Source: Melastoma dodecandrum (lineage: Eukaryota; Streptophyta; Magnoliopsida; Myrtales; Melastomataceae). Taken from it: a stretch of DNA of 64,000 nt. Made by a program: the position numbers and the translations under genes. The stretch covers positions 682,001 through 746,000 of the forward strand of contig JARUPY010000089.1 of NCBI GenBank assembly GCA_029817715.1. The letters run 5' to 3'. This document shows positions 35,531 to 46,966 of this stretch, in pieces. Every line of letters starts with the position of its first letter. Within the stretch, counting starts at the first letter, position 1. The notes beneath the pieces are model-generated. The model did no database searches and was not told the origin of the DNA. It worked only from the letters and a program-made list of their open reading frames with translations.

Positions 35531-36318
35531 ATGGGAAGTCTGCCAAAGCACACCAACTATTTATTAAATAAATCCGACTCCGGTGATGATAAATGAATTA
35601 GTGTCAATTAAAAATCCTTTAAAATAAAAAAATAAATATTGAACGTTAAAAATTTAAATAACGTGGGATAATCATATTCCTCTAAAAAAACCACACACTC
35701 TAAAGAGATGACGAAGTACTAACGCCATCAGGATGACGGCGTGATGAAAACGAAATTGAACGCCGGATAACAAATGCCAAATCGAAATCTTCCTCCTCCT
35801 TCTTTCTCCTTCTTATTTGTTATATTTTCACTAAGTAAGTTCATGTTCTCTTCCTTATGCTCACAAACGAAAAACTACAATCGAAGGAACAAAATAACAC
35901 GAAACAGACCCCACGTTAAGTAGCAAAGCACAGTCACCACCACAGATTGGTACCATTCCCTCGAATAAAAACAAAATAAAAATAAAAAATAAAACCAGAC
36001 AAACGTGTGGAAAACGGTGCACATTTGCGTGGGGTGGGGGTGGGGTTAACTGTGCCTCCTGCGGCTTTGATCCCAGCCAAACGCGTTAAATAATTAGAAA
36101 ATAATTTGAACTTTCTACGTTTCCCTCGTCTGATGGATAAACATAGCTATGACATGAATCATCTCGTCTTCCCCGAAAATAAGGTAAAGTTAGCAATCCT
36201 ATATTCTCGATATATCTCTGTTCTTAGTTCTATATATTCAAGAATTGAATTCATATACTTTATTTACGACTCGAGCGATTTGCCCACTTAAGTCGAGTAC
36301 ATGATTATGATTTGTTTT
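35531..36318. other. Intergenic region upstream of DMR6-like gene
   Basis: Promoter side of the DMR6-like gene. AT-rich; no other feature is recognised. Confidence 0.4.
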
Positions 36319-36898
36319 TTAATTAACCTCACTTTTCTTAGGTGTATAGGAGAAACTTTTCGTTTCCTTACGGCAACCTGGAAAAAAAATAAACTGTATC
36401 ACATTCTGTTCGAGATCTACGAACGTAGGGTTTACATTCTTGTTAAGCTCAGGCATCGAACTTTTTGAACAACACGCACCAATTCCATTAGAATTCACAG
36501 GATAAGGTTCAATACGCTCGTTATACGAACTTCCACCATTAACTTTCTGCTTTTCAACAGCCCTAGCATATCCCATAAATGATTTTTCTCCTAGAGGTTC
36601 AGCCATTTTCTCATATCTATCCCTCTTAAGGAGCCTTATGACATCCATTAATTCTTGGAGGTTCTCATCCATTCACATTTCCAATTTCCTATGACTTTCT
36701 GTCATTCCAGTTTTAACTCTCTTATAGCACTACCAAACTCTTGTTTGGTTGTAAAATCATTAGGTGAATAACCAAGCCAGGGATTATTAAGGGGTCTTAT
36801 GAGCGCATCTTGATTTTCCTCATTTTGATTTTCATTGGGATCCCCTATTTCATTAGCGTCTACTTCTATAGCATTCTTTTTTGCACGAGGCATCCTCA
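36319..36898 (-). pseudogene. Degenerate retroelement ORF, copy A
   Basis: Two minus-strand stretches, broken by a stop and a frame change near 36690, form one ancestral frame. The first begins MPRAKKNAIEVDANEIGDP and includes NNPWLGYSPNDF; the second includes LLKRDRYEKM, GEKSFMGYARAVEK and PVNSNGIGACCS. The GEKSFMG...EK...SNGIG series also occurs in broken form on the minus strand at 40.4-40.6 kb. Composition and place, just downstream of the long repeat unit, suggest a gag-like protein, but I recognise no protein family. Confidence 0.45.
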
Positions 36899-36935
36899 AG
36901 AATTTTTTGTGGTTTTTTAATTCTTTGACTCCCAC

Positions 36936-37295
36936 TGTGCTCGACGCGGAATTGAGTCCCCCGCAATACATATCGAATTTTACAGTGTTTTGTGTGGTCA
37001 TTGTAAAGTAAATGAATGCAAGCTGAAAAGGAATATAACACTGGAATTGAATCAAACGGTACTGAATTAAAGGTCAACACTTACAAACATGACATGAACG
37101 GAAAAAACAACAAAAAGACTTAAGGACGACTGCGAGGTGCTTCACGACAGTCGGCGGCAGATGAACGGAAGCTACGACAAATCCCTTCAGTGAAATATGT
37201 CTTGGTGGATAGGCGGTCGGATGTAGTGAGGATAAAAGATGGTTTCGAGACGCTCGGTTTAGGACGCTTTTCAGGATGCTTTCAGGATACTGGGA
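36936..37295. repeat. Retroelement long-repeat unit, copy A (truncated)
   Basis: Diverged relative of the two units at 39089 and 40898. It shares TCGAATTTTACAGT, GTAAAGTAAA, the CTTGGTGGATAGGCGGTCGG block and the closing runs of AGGACGCT. Right end and internal parts are shortened. Confidence 0.6.
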
Positions 37296-39088
37296 AAAAA
37301 GAGGGTAAAATCTGAGTTCTGCAGTTGAGTCGTGTTCGGTGTTCTTTTGTTTTAGTTGTGTTTAATCTCTTTTACATTCTCTAAATCCCATAGTTACGAT
37401 TATTCAACCAATATGTGATCTTCTTAAATCATGTGCACGATCCGATTCCTATTTTATATGAGCCATGCACGTCGTGCTCCAACCGACCCCTCTGGATTTA
37501 CCACGTGTTCTGTTCTTCTGATGTAACCAGAAGTGGTTTGATGTGAATCTCCTCAAAACATTACAGTTTCTCGAGTAGTGAGAAACTATTCAAGTCTAGA
37601 GCTGTATGAGATTTTTTTATGAAATATTTAAGAAATGATTCTCGAGTAGCGTTAATCTGGAGCCCTTATTCACGAGACACTTCTCGAATAATGCTCACAC
37701 CGATTTATCTAGTAGCGTTAATATTTTGTCCTTATTCATTTAATGTGATAGTCACAAAGGAGTTACCTTTTCGGCCCATTAAGAAGGAGACCCAAAGTTA
37801 TGTGTCAACGGACTAACTGAGGAGAAATATTGATTCGACTTCGCGTTCATATGTACTACTCCATCACGTGTGTGTATATAGAGCCGGGGGGTGCACATGT
37901 ATGTTGTCCTTTTATTCCTCATTTCCGTTGCTTGCACGACGGGGGCGAGCATCACATTCATCAGACTCCTTCACATTTGATGGCATTATTGTTATCTTTA
38001 CCGTGGGGAAAGTTTTTGCCTGCGAGTTGTTTGTGTGCGACGTCGGTGAATGTAAACGTGTCAATTGCAGGGGGAGCGGAGGCCTTTGGAAATGGTCCAA
38101 AGAAAGGTGGGCCCCATTCTATTTTGTGGAAAAAAATGCACCATGCCCCGACAATTGGACTCAGTCTGGCTTCGGGGCCCACGACGAGTCAAGCAAAAGC
38201 CGAGTCTTCCCCCAACTGTGTCCTTTTTATCTCGCAGCCGTCTGTAGCGTAGCCTGGAAAGAATTCACACGGTCACATAAATCATACGCAATCACATAAA
38301 TCATGAACAAAAAAAAAATTGGATCTATGTTGATTTACAGTTATCGAAAAAGATTAAGAAAAAACAAACGTACCCGTATTCGCCATGTTCGCCATACCAT
38401 AAACTTAAAAAGACAAACATGAGAGATGTAGATTTCTTCATATTTTCCTTCCCTTACGGCTGCTCTCGATGAAGAAGGCAAAATTGACGAAACCGACTGT
38501 CGGTAAGCGTAAGCCTTAGAAAACCCTGCAGGAATCCTAATAAAAGATTTCCTTTTTGGAAATGTCGATTTTGCCCCTTAGTTAAAAATAGTTTGAAGGA
38601 CAGGAGGGGACCTAGCCATAATATACCGTAACCTATGTAATATCCATCATTGGACGATAGGTTATAAAATAGCATACACCCAACCGTAAGCCACATTTAA
38701 CAAACGAGATACGTATATTCCAATAACTTTAAAGATCACGATACTTTAGTGGGATTTCATGCACTGTCTTATGTCACAGCCTGTTTTATAAAATACACTT
38801 TAATAAAGTAAAATAAAATCAATTAATATAAGCTCAAATTAGATATTTCTAACACGGCCCCCTCGGTGACGATGACGTCTCGCCTCTTCTTCTTTTCCGG
38901 GTGCAACGATGCTCCTTCAAAAAAAATACAAGATGATAGCTTGTTGATGTCAAAAAGCCGGCAGTTAAACGTAATACGTATCAAGTTTTGCAAGTATGTG
39001 TCGTTTTTATATGTGGTATCTGTACAAAATTTAAATAAGAAACAAATAACAAATGTCTTATACAATTTTTTTTAAAGAGTAATGGGTG
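37296..39088. other. Gene-free interval in retroelement zone
   Basis: No gene supported. Overlapping frames near 37.8-38.3 kb on both strands have no recognisable domains. Confidence 0.4.
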
Positions 39089-39659
39089 TGTTGGCGCGGA
39101 ATATGTCCCCGCAACACGTGTCGAATTTTACAGTAATTTGTGGTCGCCATAAAGTAAAAGAACGCAAGTTGAAACAAGAACAACACTTGAGTTGAATTGA
39201 ACAATACTGAATTACAATGTTTGGATCATTACAACACATACAGACATAATGAAAAGGACCGAACAACAAAAGGACGACAGTTGCTTTTCACGTTAGTCGG
39301 TGAACAAACGTCGACCACGACATATCCTTTAATGGAAACTACCTTGGTGAATAGGCGGTCGGATATAGGGAGGATGAAGAATGGTTTCAGGACACTGGTT
39401 TCAGGACGCTATCAGGACGCTTAGAGCCAAGGCAAGAAACTTAGGAAAATTCTGGGTTCGTATGATTGGTTGTACTTCGCGGCAACTACAGCAGCCTCTT
39501 TTAATGGAGACTACCTTGGGGGTGGTTTGTAGACCGATGGATGGCGAAGCGTAGAAGATGGTGAAGGGCGATTTCAGGACATAGTTCATAACGCTTTTCT
39601 GGACACCATCAAGACGCCGGAAAATAGAGCAAAAGCTTTAGATCAATCTGCCGATTTGG
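39089..39659. repeat. Retroelement long-repeat unit, copy B (LTR candidate)
   Basis: Begins TGTTGGCGCGGAATATGTCC and runs to GATCAATCTGCCGATTTGG. It is clearly homologous over its whole length, in the same orientation, to the unit at 40898-41458, as two LTRs of one element would be. Confidence 0.65.
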
Positions 39660-39848
39660 ACTTAGTAATTGATCGTGTCAACTGGGTCTTCTTGATATCC
39701 CAATCTTTCTTTTCTCTCAACTTGAGATTATTTTATCCCTTTCCCTTTTTGTTTTCTTTTCTTTTAACTGGACAAAAATGATTTGTTTTCCTACTTCTCC
39801 AAAATAAATCGAAAAGACATATTTTTGGGATTACTAAAATATTATTTC

Positions 39849-40845
39849 TCACGAAAGATGCTTTCTATTTCCCATTCCCAAACTTTCATCTTGAGTGAGA
39901 GAGCCAAATCCACCATATTTCATTGACAATTTTTGCACATCTCTATTATGAATATACCCTTGAATATCCCTCAATTGTTTGGGCTTCCTCGATATTTTAA
40001 CGGGATAATCACACAGTGGTACTTCATTCATATTTATCTCGAAAATATCATCTATTGAGATACCATCACTCGTTGGAAATCCTTCAGTTCCAATTCCTTG
40101 TATACTTAGAATATCTATTTGACTCAACTGTGAGTATATGTCATATTTTTCAATTTCCTCGTCACGTTTACGATGTGATGGAGATATTATTGGAACACCA
40201 TTTCTTCATCCTTATCTTCTCTAGGAGCTTTTCTCTCGAGGGGAGTGTAATCTTGGTCAGAAAATGATACGATATATTCAGCTACATCCTCCTTCATTAA
40301 AATTGAGTTACTCCGCCCGTGTGGGGTTGCATATACATGTGGTATCTCGTGTCTTAAGTCATTCTCGAGATCCTTTATATATATGGGATTATAGCTCAAC
40401 ATTGGGATTCTCGAAGTGCTTACGCCAATTCCGTTACTCTCATCAGGATATTCTGAGTAAAACTCGGAATACTCTCTATGCGAAGTTTTCTAAAAAGTAA
40501 CATTCTATTTTTCATATCTTCTAGCATCTCCCATAAATGTTTTCTCTTTAGGGAAATTATTTTTCCAATCAATCTTATCAATTTTATCGGATAATAATTT
40601 TTTAACTTAATCTTTTTTTAATTCCTTGCGCCATTCTGACATGTCTCTTCTTAATTCCCCTACAACGTCGTCAGACGGGGAATAAGTGGACCAAGGGTAT
40701 TGAGACCCCACAGAATATTGAGGCGCCAAAAGCATATTATGGATATGCCTGTAGTTTTCGCCCTTATTTCTTTTGTTCCCTCTGTTCTGTCAGAGCCTAT
40801 TTCTTCATGGAGATTTTCGCTTCTAGTGCGTGACATCTTTCTCAA
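39849..40845 (-). pseudogene. Degenerate retroelement ORFs between repeats B and C
   Basis: Minus-strand coding remnants in several frames: MSRTRSENLHEEIGSD at the 5' side, then EKTFMGDARRYEKW and a SNGIG block, then LSYNPIYIKDLENDLRHEIP. The 3' part reads VKISRKPKQLRDIQGYIHNR and then QKLSMKYGGFGSLTQDE. The first part aligns with copy A at 36.3-36.9 kb. No reverse transcriptase, integrase or protease motif is visible, so the element is non-autonomous or internally deleted. Confidence 0.5.
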
Positions 40846-40897
40846 AAGATTTTATGGATTCTTAACAATTCGGCTCCCACCATGGTTGCCAAAAATG

Positions 40898-41458
40898 TGT
40901 TGGAGCGGAATATGTCCTCGCAACACGTGTCGAATTTTATAGTGATTTGTGGTCGCCGTAAAGTAAAAAAACGCGAGTTGAAACGTAAACAACACTTGAA
41001 TTGAAATTGAACAATATTGAATTATCAGGTTTGGATCGTTACAACACTTACAGACATAACAAAAAGGACCGAACAACAAAAGAACAACGACAAGTCTTCA
41101 CGTTGGTTGGTGAACGAACGGCCGCTATGGCAGATCCCTTTAATGGAATCTACCTTGGTGGATCGGAGGTCGGATGTAATGAGGATGGAGGATTGTTTCA
41201 GGTTGTTAGGTTCAGGACGCTTGGAGACAAGGCAAGAAACTTAAAAAGATTTTGGATTTGTATGATGGTTGTACTTAGCGGCAACTACGACAGGCTCCTT
41301 TAATGAAGACTACCTTGGGGTGGTTTGTGGACCGATGGACGGTGAAGTGTGGAAGATGGTGAAGGGCGATTTTGGAATATGGTTCAGGACACTTTTCTGG
41401 ACACCTTCATGATGCCGAGAAAGAGAGCAAAAGCTTTAGATCAATTTGCCGGTTTGGG
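40898..41458. repeat. Retroelement long-repeat unit, copy C (LTR candidate)
   Basis: Begins TGTTGGAGCGGAATATGTCC and ends near GATCAATTTGCCGGTTTGG. It is the partner of copy B. In minus orientation it is followed after a few bases by TGGCAACCATGGTGGGAGCC, a possible primer-binding site although I cannot name the tRNA. Confidence 0.65.
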
Positions 41459-41736
41459 TGCCACGGATCGTGGGTGCCTCAAGATGCCCCTATTTTCTTG
41501 GGTGTTAATACGGAAGGCCGGGAGGATGAAGCGGGTCGTCCGCAGTCCACTCCCGGGGGCATTACTCTTCCATCCCCAGACGGATTCGAGCGACGTTAAA
41601 TTCATCCTCTTCCTTATTCTCTTCTGGTCATGTTGATAGGTTGTGCGTCTGAATCGAGCGTGTGTAGCCCGAGATATAGTTAAAATACGGAACACAACGC
41701 TTATGTACTCGAGTTGGAAGGTCGTTTCAGTAGAAT

Positions 41737-42350
41737 GAGTATAACTTTGGCCACAAAGCATCAATTTGCTCGAGATTAGTTGGGATTGTTACCCCATTGA
41801 CACTTCTGTAACTTTCTCGTTTTGAGTTTTCTCACTCGAGACTAATTGGGTTGTGTTTTCATAGGTCGAAGTCGGAGCTCCTCTGTTCTCGAGATCTGGT
41901 CTCGAGAGAAACAATACTCTTTCAGTATTTTTATCATAACTTTGGCTACAAAAATTGGATTAACTTGACATTACTTGGGATAGTTTTCTTTCTGGCTCCT
42001 CTACAACTTTGATGTTTTGAGGTTTCTCATTGGAGGTCGTCTTGGACGCATTATGGCTAGTCGAAATCACAGTTGTTCTGATCTCGAGATTAGAATACTC
42101 ATTTGGCACTTTGACCATGTCATTAACTACAGTGATTGGATTAACTCGAGATAAGTTGGGTTAGTGTCCTTTCTTCTCGATCTACAACTTTTATGCTTTA
42201 CAATTTTCGATTCAACGTCGTCTTCGACGTGTTATGACTGGTCGAAGTTGCAACTATCATGATCTCGAAATCAATCTCAGTTCAGAACATACTCTCGGTC
42301 TTTTAATCATAACTTTTACTAGACAGGTTGGATTAACTCGAGACAAATTG
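41737..42350. repeat. Tandem repeats of about 190 bp
   Basis: Diverged units recur near 41737, 41933, 42118 and 42303. Each has a word like CATAACTTTGGCTACA, then GGATTAACTCGAGATAAGTTGGG, then a tract like CTACAACTTTTATG and a CTCGAGAT word. Spacing is about 185-196 bp. Right of them (about 42420-42530) another fragment related to the B/C unit appears (CTACAGGCTCCTCTACTGGA). Confidence 0.6.
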
Positions 42351-42530
42351 GTTTTGGATCGAAATTAAAATACGAAAAAGGGGCCAAAATTCATGTGTCA
42401 TCAGGGTGGCAGGATGTTAAGGCGAACGAAGCATAGCAGCGGCTACAGGCTCCTCTACTGGAAGTTGTCTTAGAATGATGACGGTCAGGGGTGGAATGCT
42501 TCTAAACACCGACGGGAAGATTTCTAGACG

Positions 42531-43207
42531 TTACAAAAAAAAAACAAAACAAAACTGTGCCGTTTTAGACTTATGAATTAATTCAGCACAAATCTTTTTA
42601 TATGTCAGCTTAGACCGCTGACCAGTACGTGTTAATGTGGAAGTTACATTGAATTTCTAAAAATCTAACGTGCCCATGTTCCGACACTTTGGATCTCGAG
42701 TTAGCTTCCATACTCTTTCTCGATTCCATATTTATCTCGAGTTATTTATACGGCTTTCTTACCCAAGCACTTCTCTTCGAGAAATTCCATGCGTAAACAT
42801 AGCCACGGCGAGGCTAAATGAACTCTGCTGTTCCGCTTAGCAGCTTCGGGCCAATTTGAAGTCGGGCCTAAATCTGAATGCACAATGTTTCGGCCCATAT
42901 ATAATTAGCCCACTTATTGGAAGGCCCAAACAGAAGGGCCCGAGGAACGCCATTACGGCACGACGCCGTCGCAGCTGATTCCTCCTTCCCACCAGCCGGT
43001 CTACCGACCCCAACGACCCAGGTGGGTAGTCGCCGCCGTCGCGTTGACTACCACCTGCTCCCCTGCACCAGCCACGACGGCGAGGACACTTCCTTCCCAC
43101 CCCACCCCATCATTTCCATTCCATCACCGTCTCCCCTTTGAAATGCCCTCCGCCAATTGGTTCCCAAAACCCTAACCCCAATCTTCCCGATTCAGCTGCC
43201 CGTAAAG
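42531..43207. other. Intergenic region and TTG1 5' flank
   Basis: The right half is C-rich and likely contains the TTG1 promoter and leader. No separate gene is seen. Confidence 0.4.
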
Positions 43208-44224
43208 ATGGACAGCAGCTCCGCCCAGGAGTCCCACCACCATCATCACCACCGCGGCGCCTCCGCCGACCACTCCGCCACCTACGACTCTCCCTACCCT
43301 ATCTACGCCATGGCTATATCCCCTTCCTCCTCCCTCCCTTCTGTCGCCGTCGGCAGCTTCCTCGAGGAGTTCTCGAACCGGGTCGACGTCCTCTCGTTCG
43401 ACCCCGTGACCCTATCCCTAACCCCGACCCCTTCCCTCTCCTTTGACCACCCCTACCCGCCTACGAAGCTCCTCTTCCACCCTTCCTCCCCTAACCTCCT
43501 CGCCTCCTCCGCCGACTTCCTCCGTCTCCACCACCTCGGCTCCCCCACGACTCCGCCCACTGTCCTCAACAACTCCAAGTCCTCGGAGTTCTGCGCCCCC
43601 TTGACGTCCTTCGATTGGAATGAGATCGACCCGAACCGCATCGGAACCTCGAGCATTGACACCACTTGCACCATCTGGGACCTCCAGAAGTCCGCCGTGG
43701 AGACTCAGCTGATCGCACATGACAAGGAGGTCTACGACATTGCGTGGGGCGAGGCACGTGTGTTCGCGTCTGTTTCAGCCGATGCCTCCGTGCGTATCTT
43801 TGACCTCCGCGACAAGGACCACTCAACGATCATCTATGAGAGCCCCGTCCCAGATACTCCTCTGCTGCGGCTTGCCTGGAACAAGCAGGATTTTCGGTAC
43901 ATGGCGACATTCCTTATGGACAGCTGTAAGGTGGTGGTTTTGGACATAAGGTCCCCTGCTGTTCCCGTAGCGGAGCTGGAAAGGCATCGAGCTTGCGTGA
44001 ACGCCATTGCCTGGGCCCCGCCAAGTTCTCGCCATATCTGCTCTGCTGGGGATGATGGGCAGGCACTGATTTGGGAGTTGCCCACGGTTGCCGGGCCGAA
44101 TGGGATCAACCCCATGTCGATGTACAATGCTGGTTCGGAGATTAATCAGTTACAGTGGTCGTCAGCCTTGCCCGAGTGGATAGGGATCGCTTTTGCCAAC
44201 AAATTGCAGCTGTTGAAAGTTTGA
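43208..44224 (+). CDS. TTG1: WD40 protein TRANSPARENT TESTA GLABRA1
   Basis: Scaffold of MYB-bHLH-WD40 complexes controlling anthocyanin and tannin synthesis, trichomes and seed-coat traits. Single exon, 338 aa. The ATG at 43208 (MDSSSAQES) matches the family start; the in-frame ATG at 43157 adds 17 atypical residues. A run of six His follows at residues 10-15. The WD-repeat blocks are practically those of TTG1: [45 protein letters not shown] and [20 protein letters not shown]. Further on come [18 protein letters not shown] and [20 protein letters not shown]. It ends [14 protein letters not shown], as the family does. Fully intact. Confidence 0.96.
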   Translation: MDSSSAQESHHHHHHRGASADHSATYDSPYPIYAMAISPSSSLPSVAVGSFLEEFSNRVDVLSFDPVTLSLTPTPSLSFDHPYPPTKLLFHPSSPNLLASSADFLRLHHLGSPTTPPTVLNNSKSSEFCAPLTSFDWNEIDPNRIGTSSIDTTCTIWDLQKSAVETQLIAHDKEVYDIAWGEARVFASVSADASVRIFDLRDKDHSTIIYESPVPDTPLLRLAWNKQDFRYMATFLMDSCKVVVLDIRSPAVPVAELERHRACVNAIAWAPPSSRHICSAGDDGQALIWELPTVAGPNGINPMSMYNAGSEINQLQWSSALPEWIGIAFANKLQLLKV

Positions 44225-44873
44225 GGTGGGGTGGTTATCTCGTCTAGTATTTTTTAGGTTTAGTTTATGGTGATATGTCTGTTTGGTATCTTAGAGATTT
44301 CCAAATGTTGAGGATTCTCAGAAAACGCTGTTTATCCATTCAAAAGATCCTTTGAGGATCACAGTAATCATGTCTGCTGCCTTAAGTTTGCATAAGCAGC
44401 ATAACGCAACACCCGGTGGTGATAACATGGTTGTCCCCTTTCCATTCCGGGATTTGTTCCCCTACTACTTGTCTTGGCAAGTTCTCTATTAAAAGGGATT
44501 TCAAATAGAAATTCTTTCAATGCAGGACACCCTGCAAGAACATTTTTACATACTTCTGCTCTTATGATGCACAGCCTCTGCTTTTAGTGGCGTGGCTTTA
44601 CCTAATGTAGTGAGGTGGAATTAGACATTTTATGCACGCATCCGATCACTCGTTTTCATTGACCAGTGTAAGGGTGAGTGGCTAAGTTACTTTTGAATGC
44701 CTGCCTGCTTGAAAGATTGAATTCACAACATTGCATTTCCAGGTGCAAATGAGGGCTCACGCCTTATTGGATCGACTACATTGTATTACGTAATCCATCT
44801 CTCAATGAGACTTCACTCGATTATCGAATTATGTGTCTGGTTTGGGGATTTTGAAACCTGTTGAATGGAATGC
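44225..44873. other. TTG1 3' flank
   Basis: Probable 3' UTR of TTG1, then non-coding DNA. Confidence 0.4.
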
Positions 44874-45188
44874 CTATCCATTTGCTGTTTGAGATAGATG
44901 ATGAATAACTCGTGTAATCTCTTGTTCTCCAGGCCGACGAACAGTATATGATTGAACTTTGTCTGGCCAGTTTAAGAGTGAGGAGTCCCTATTGAAGCCG
45001 TGATTTCGCCTGTCTACAGATTTGGAAGAGGAAGGACGGGATATTTTAAGTACTTTCAAGTCTTGGCTTCTGGCTGAAACCACATTTCCTGCAACTGAAC
45101 CTCCCCTGATCATTGTATATATCTGCAAGAAAAGAAACAAGTCTGTATCCTTATTGCTTCCGTGTTTCGGCAGGCAATCGTAATTCAT
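44874..45188 (-). CDS. Possible small basic protein, unrecognised
   Basis: An open frame whose best start is MIRGGSVAGNVVSARSQDLK (near 45113), preceded by a pyrimidine-poor region. It includes LKISRPSSSKSVDRRNHGFN and ends EQEITRVIHHLSQTANG. It is basic and Ser-rich, without signal or TM. It could be a last exon or a small gene. No family is recognised. Confidence 0.3.
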   Translation of the reverse strand: MNYDCLPKHGSNKDTDLFLFLQIYTMIRGGSVAGNVVSARSQDLKVLKISRPSSSKSVDRRNHGFNRDSSLLNWPDKVQSYTVRRPGEQEITRVIHHLSQTANG

Positions 45189-45941
45189 TGTGCTGATTCC
45201 AGTCCCTTATCATAGCTTTCAGAGCATCCTATACCCATTCTAAATTCATATATTTCGTGGGGTCTAATTGTTCCGTGTGGGACATGGAGTGCGCCTCGCG
45301 TCGCTCTCTCGAATGAGACCCGCTCCGGGGGGGTATTCATTGAGAATGGAACTATTCAACGTGTGATCTCTTTTTCCAAAAAAATCAATGTCTATCGACG
45401 TCGGAACCTCGGGACCATGTTTTGGGCGGTCGCCTGGAATTGCGAAGCGAAAATTAAAAAAAAAAAAAAAAACATTGAGGGTGAACTCGCAGGTTGTAAT
45501 GAAGGAGACGTGTGTGCGTCCCAAAAGAAACTGAGAGGTTGAGAAAGGCCCCACCCAACCTCGTGAATAAAAAATGACAACTACGAAGCACACAACTTGG
45601 GAGATGATGGTCAGATTGTCAACTCTTTGTTGAACAATGAGTAACACCCAACCCCATTCCCCCATTTTCAAGGCGTATCGTCGTCCCAAACCCTTTAAAA
45701 AGAAGAAGAAGAAGACGAAGAAGACGAGAGAAACCCACAATTTGTGATATTTCTTTTCAAATAAATAATACAACTTACGGACATAAATTATATTATGTAA
45801 ACACAAGATCTCACGGACGTGGATGGACGTGGGAGAGGTAACTTTTCGGGCATCTGACCAGAGGTTGAGGGCAATTATTATTTAAAAAAAGGGTTTGTTA
45901 TTTGGTTAGTGGACCCCGCCCTCAAATTTATCATTGGCTCC
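45189..45941. other. Intergenic region
   Basis: No gene supported. It includes a purine-rich AAGAAG tract near 45700 and the RING gene promoter at its right end. Confidence 0.4.
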
Positions 45942-45948
45942 TATAAAA
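45942..45948 (+). promoter_or_regulatory. TATA box of RING-H2 gene
   Basis: TATAAAA lies about 75-80 bases before the ATG at 46023, with an ATTGG (reverse CCAAT) word just upstream. Confidence 0.45.
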
Positions 45949-46022
45949 CAAAGACCACCTCCTGCCAACTTCTTCAATCCTCAACCATCCCCCCCCCCCA
46001 CATCATTTTTCCTCGGAAGAAG

Positions 46023-46520
46023 ATGATGAAGTCTCTATCCCCGCGTCTCCTCCGTGCGCTTTCCCTCGACACCCGTGGCCCCGTCCACGGCCACCACCCG
46101 CCGGGCCGGCGGAGCCAACTCTCAGACAGCCGTCCGTCGCCTTCCCTTGTGCTGCTTCCCGCCCACATCACCAGCCATTCCATCAAGGACAGGCTCCCTT
46201 TTGTGAAGTACGAGGAGTTCCTGAGGAAGAAAGCGGGAGAAGTTGACCTCGGAGGAGCAAAGGAGCGTGGTGTCTGCATCGTGTGTATGGATGGTTTTGA
46301 TGAGAGGGACGAGGTCAGGGAACAAGGGAATTGCGGCCATGTCTGTCATAGGGACTGCCTTGGTGCTTGGATCGATCAGGATCACGATGTATGTCCTCTC
46401 TGCAGGGCCAGGCTGCTGCCCTCAGACGAAGACAAGCGGGACGCTGAAGATGGCGGTGGTTACGATCCGTGGCGAGCAGAGAGGATGATCTACCTGTTTG
46501 GCGAGGACTGTTGCTTCTAA
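46023..46520 (+). CDS. RING-H2 finger E3 ubiquitin ligase
   Basis: 165 aa, single exon. I start at MMKSLSPRLL because the TATA box lies about 75 bases upstream; an earlier in-frame ATG (45909) would precede the TATA box. The RING-H2 domain is complete: CIVCMDGFDERDEV, CGHVCHRDCLGAWID and CPLCRARL give the C3H2C3 zinc ligands plus the conserved Trp for E2 contact. The N-terminal half (residues 1-70) has no TM segment. The C-terminus is DPWRAERMIYLFGEDCCF. The size and layout recall small RHA/BRH1-type plant ligases, some of which respond to brassinosteroid or stress, but the substrate is unknown. Confidence 0.88.
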   Translation: MMKSLSPRLLRALSLDTRGPVHGHHPPGRRSQLSDSRPSPSLVLLPAHITSHSIKDRLPFVKYEEFLRKKAGEVDLGGAKERGVCIVCMDGFDERDEVREQGNCGHVCHRDCLGAWIDQDHDVCPLCRARLLPSDEDKRDAEDGGGYDPWRAERMIYLFGEDCCF

Positions 46521-46966
46521 GATTAGATCATTTTCTAATAGTAGACGAGCTCTGCCGATCTAGAAGGTCGAACCTCATCGAAATTGTGTAGAACAGCCAT
46601 TCATTTCCGACTCCTAGAATTCGATCCACAATGCGGAGACTTATTTAATCCTACTACTTCCTCCGTCGACAGTACATTAGAAGGCACAAGCCAGCAAAAA
46701 CACTACGCAGCTGTCACTGGCTATATACAACACCTTTATGCTACGGTTAATAAACGAAACAAACAGAGAAGGAAAAGAAGGGACAAAACTAGAGAGATAT
46801 ACATACGTATTACAAAGAATCCCATACATCCGCCGGTCGTTTTATACCCATTGGCGAGGATGCGGCCGGGGTAGCTCCAAGAGAAGAGAAAGTTCCCTTC
46901 CACCACCAAGAGCACTTTCCTTCACATGGAACACCGGCAAACTACAGTATTGGCAGAATCTTGATG
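46521..46966. other. Convergent 3' ends of RING-H2 and PRR genes
   Basis: Likely both 3' UTRs. Nothing else recognised. Confidence 0.45.
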
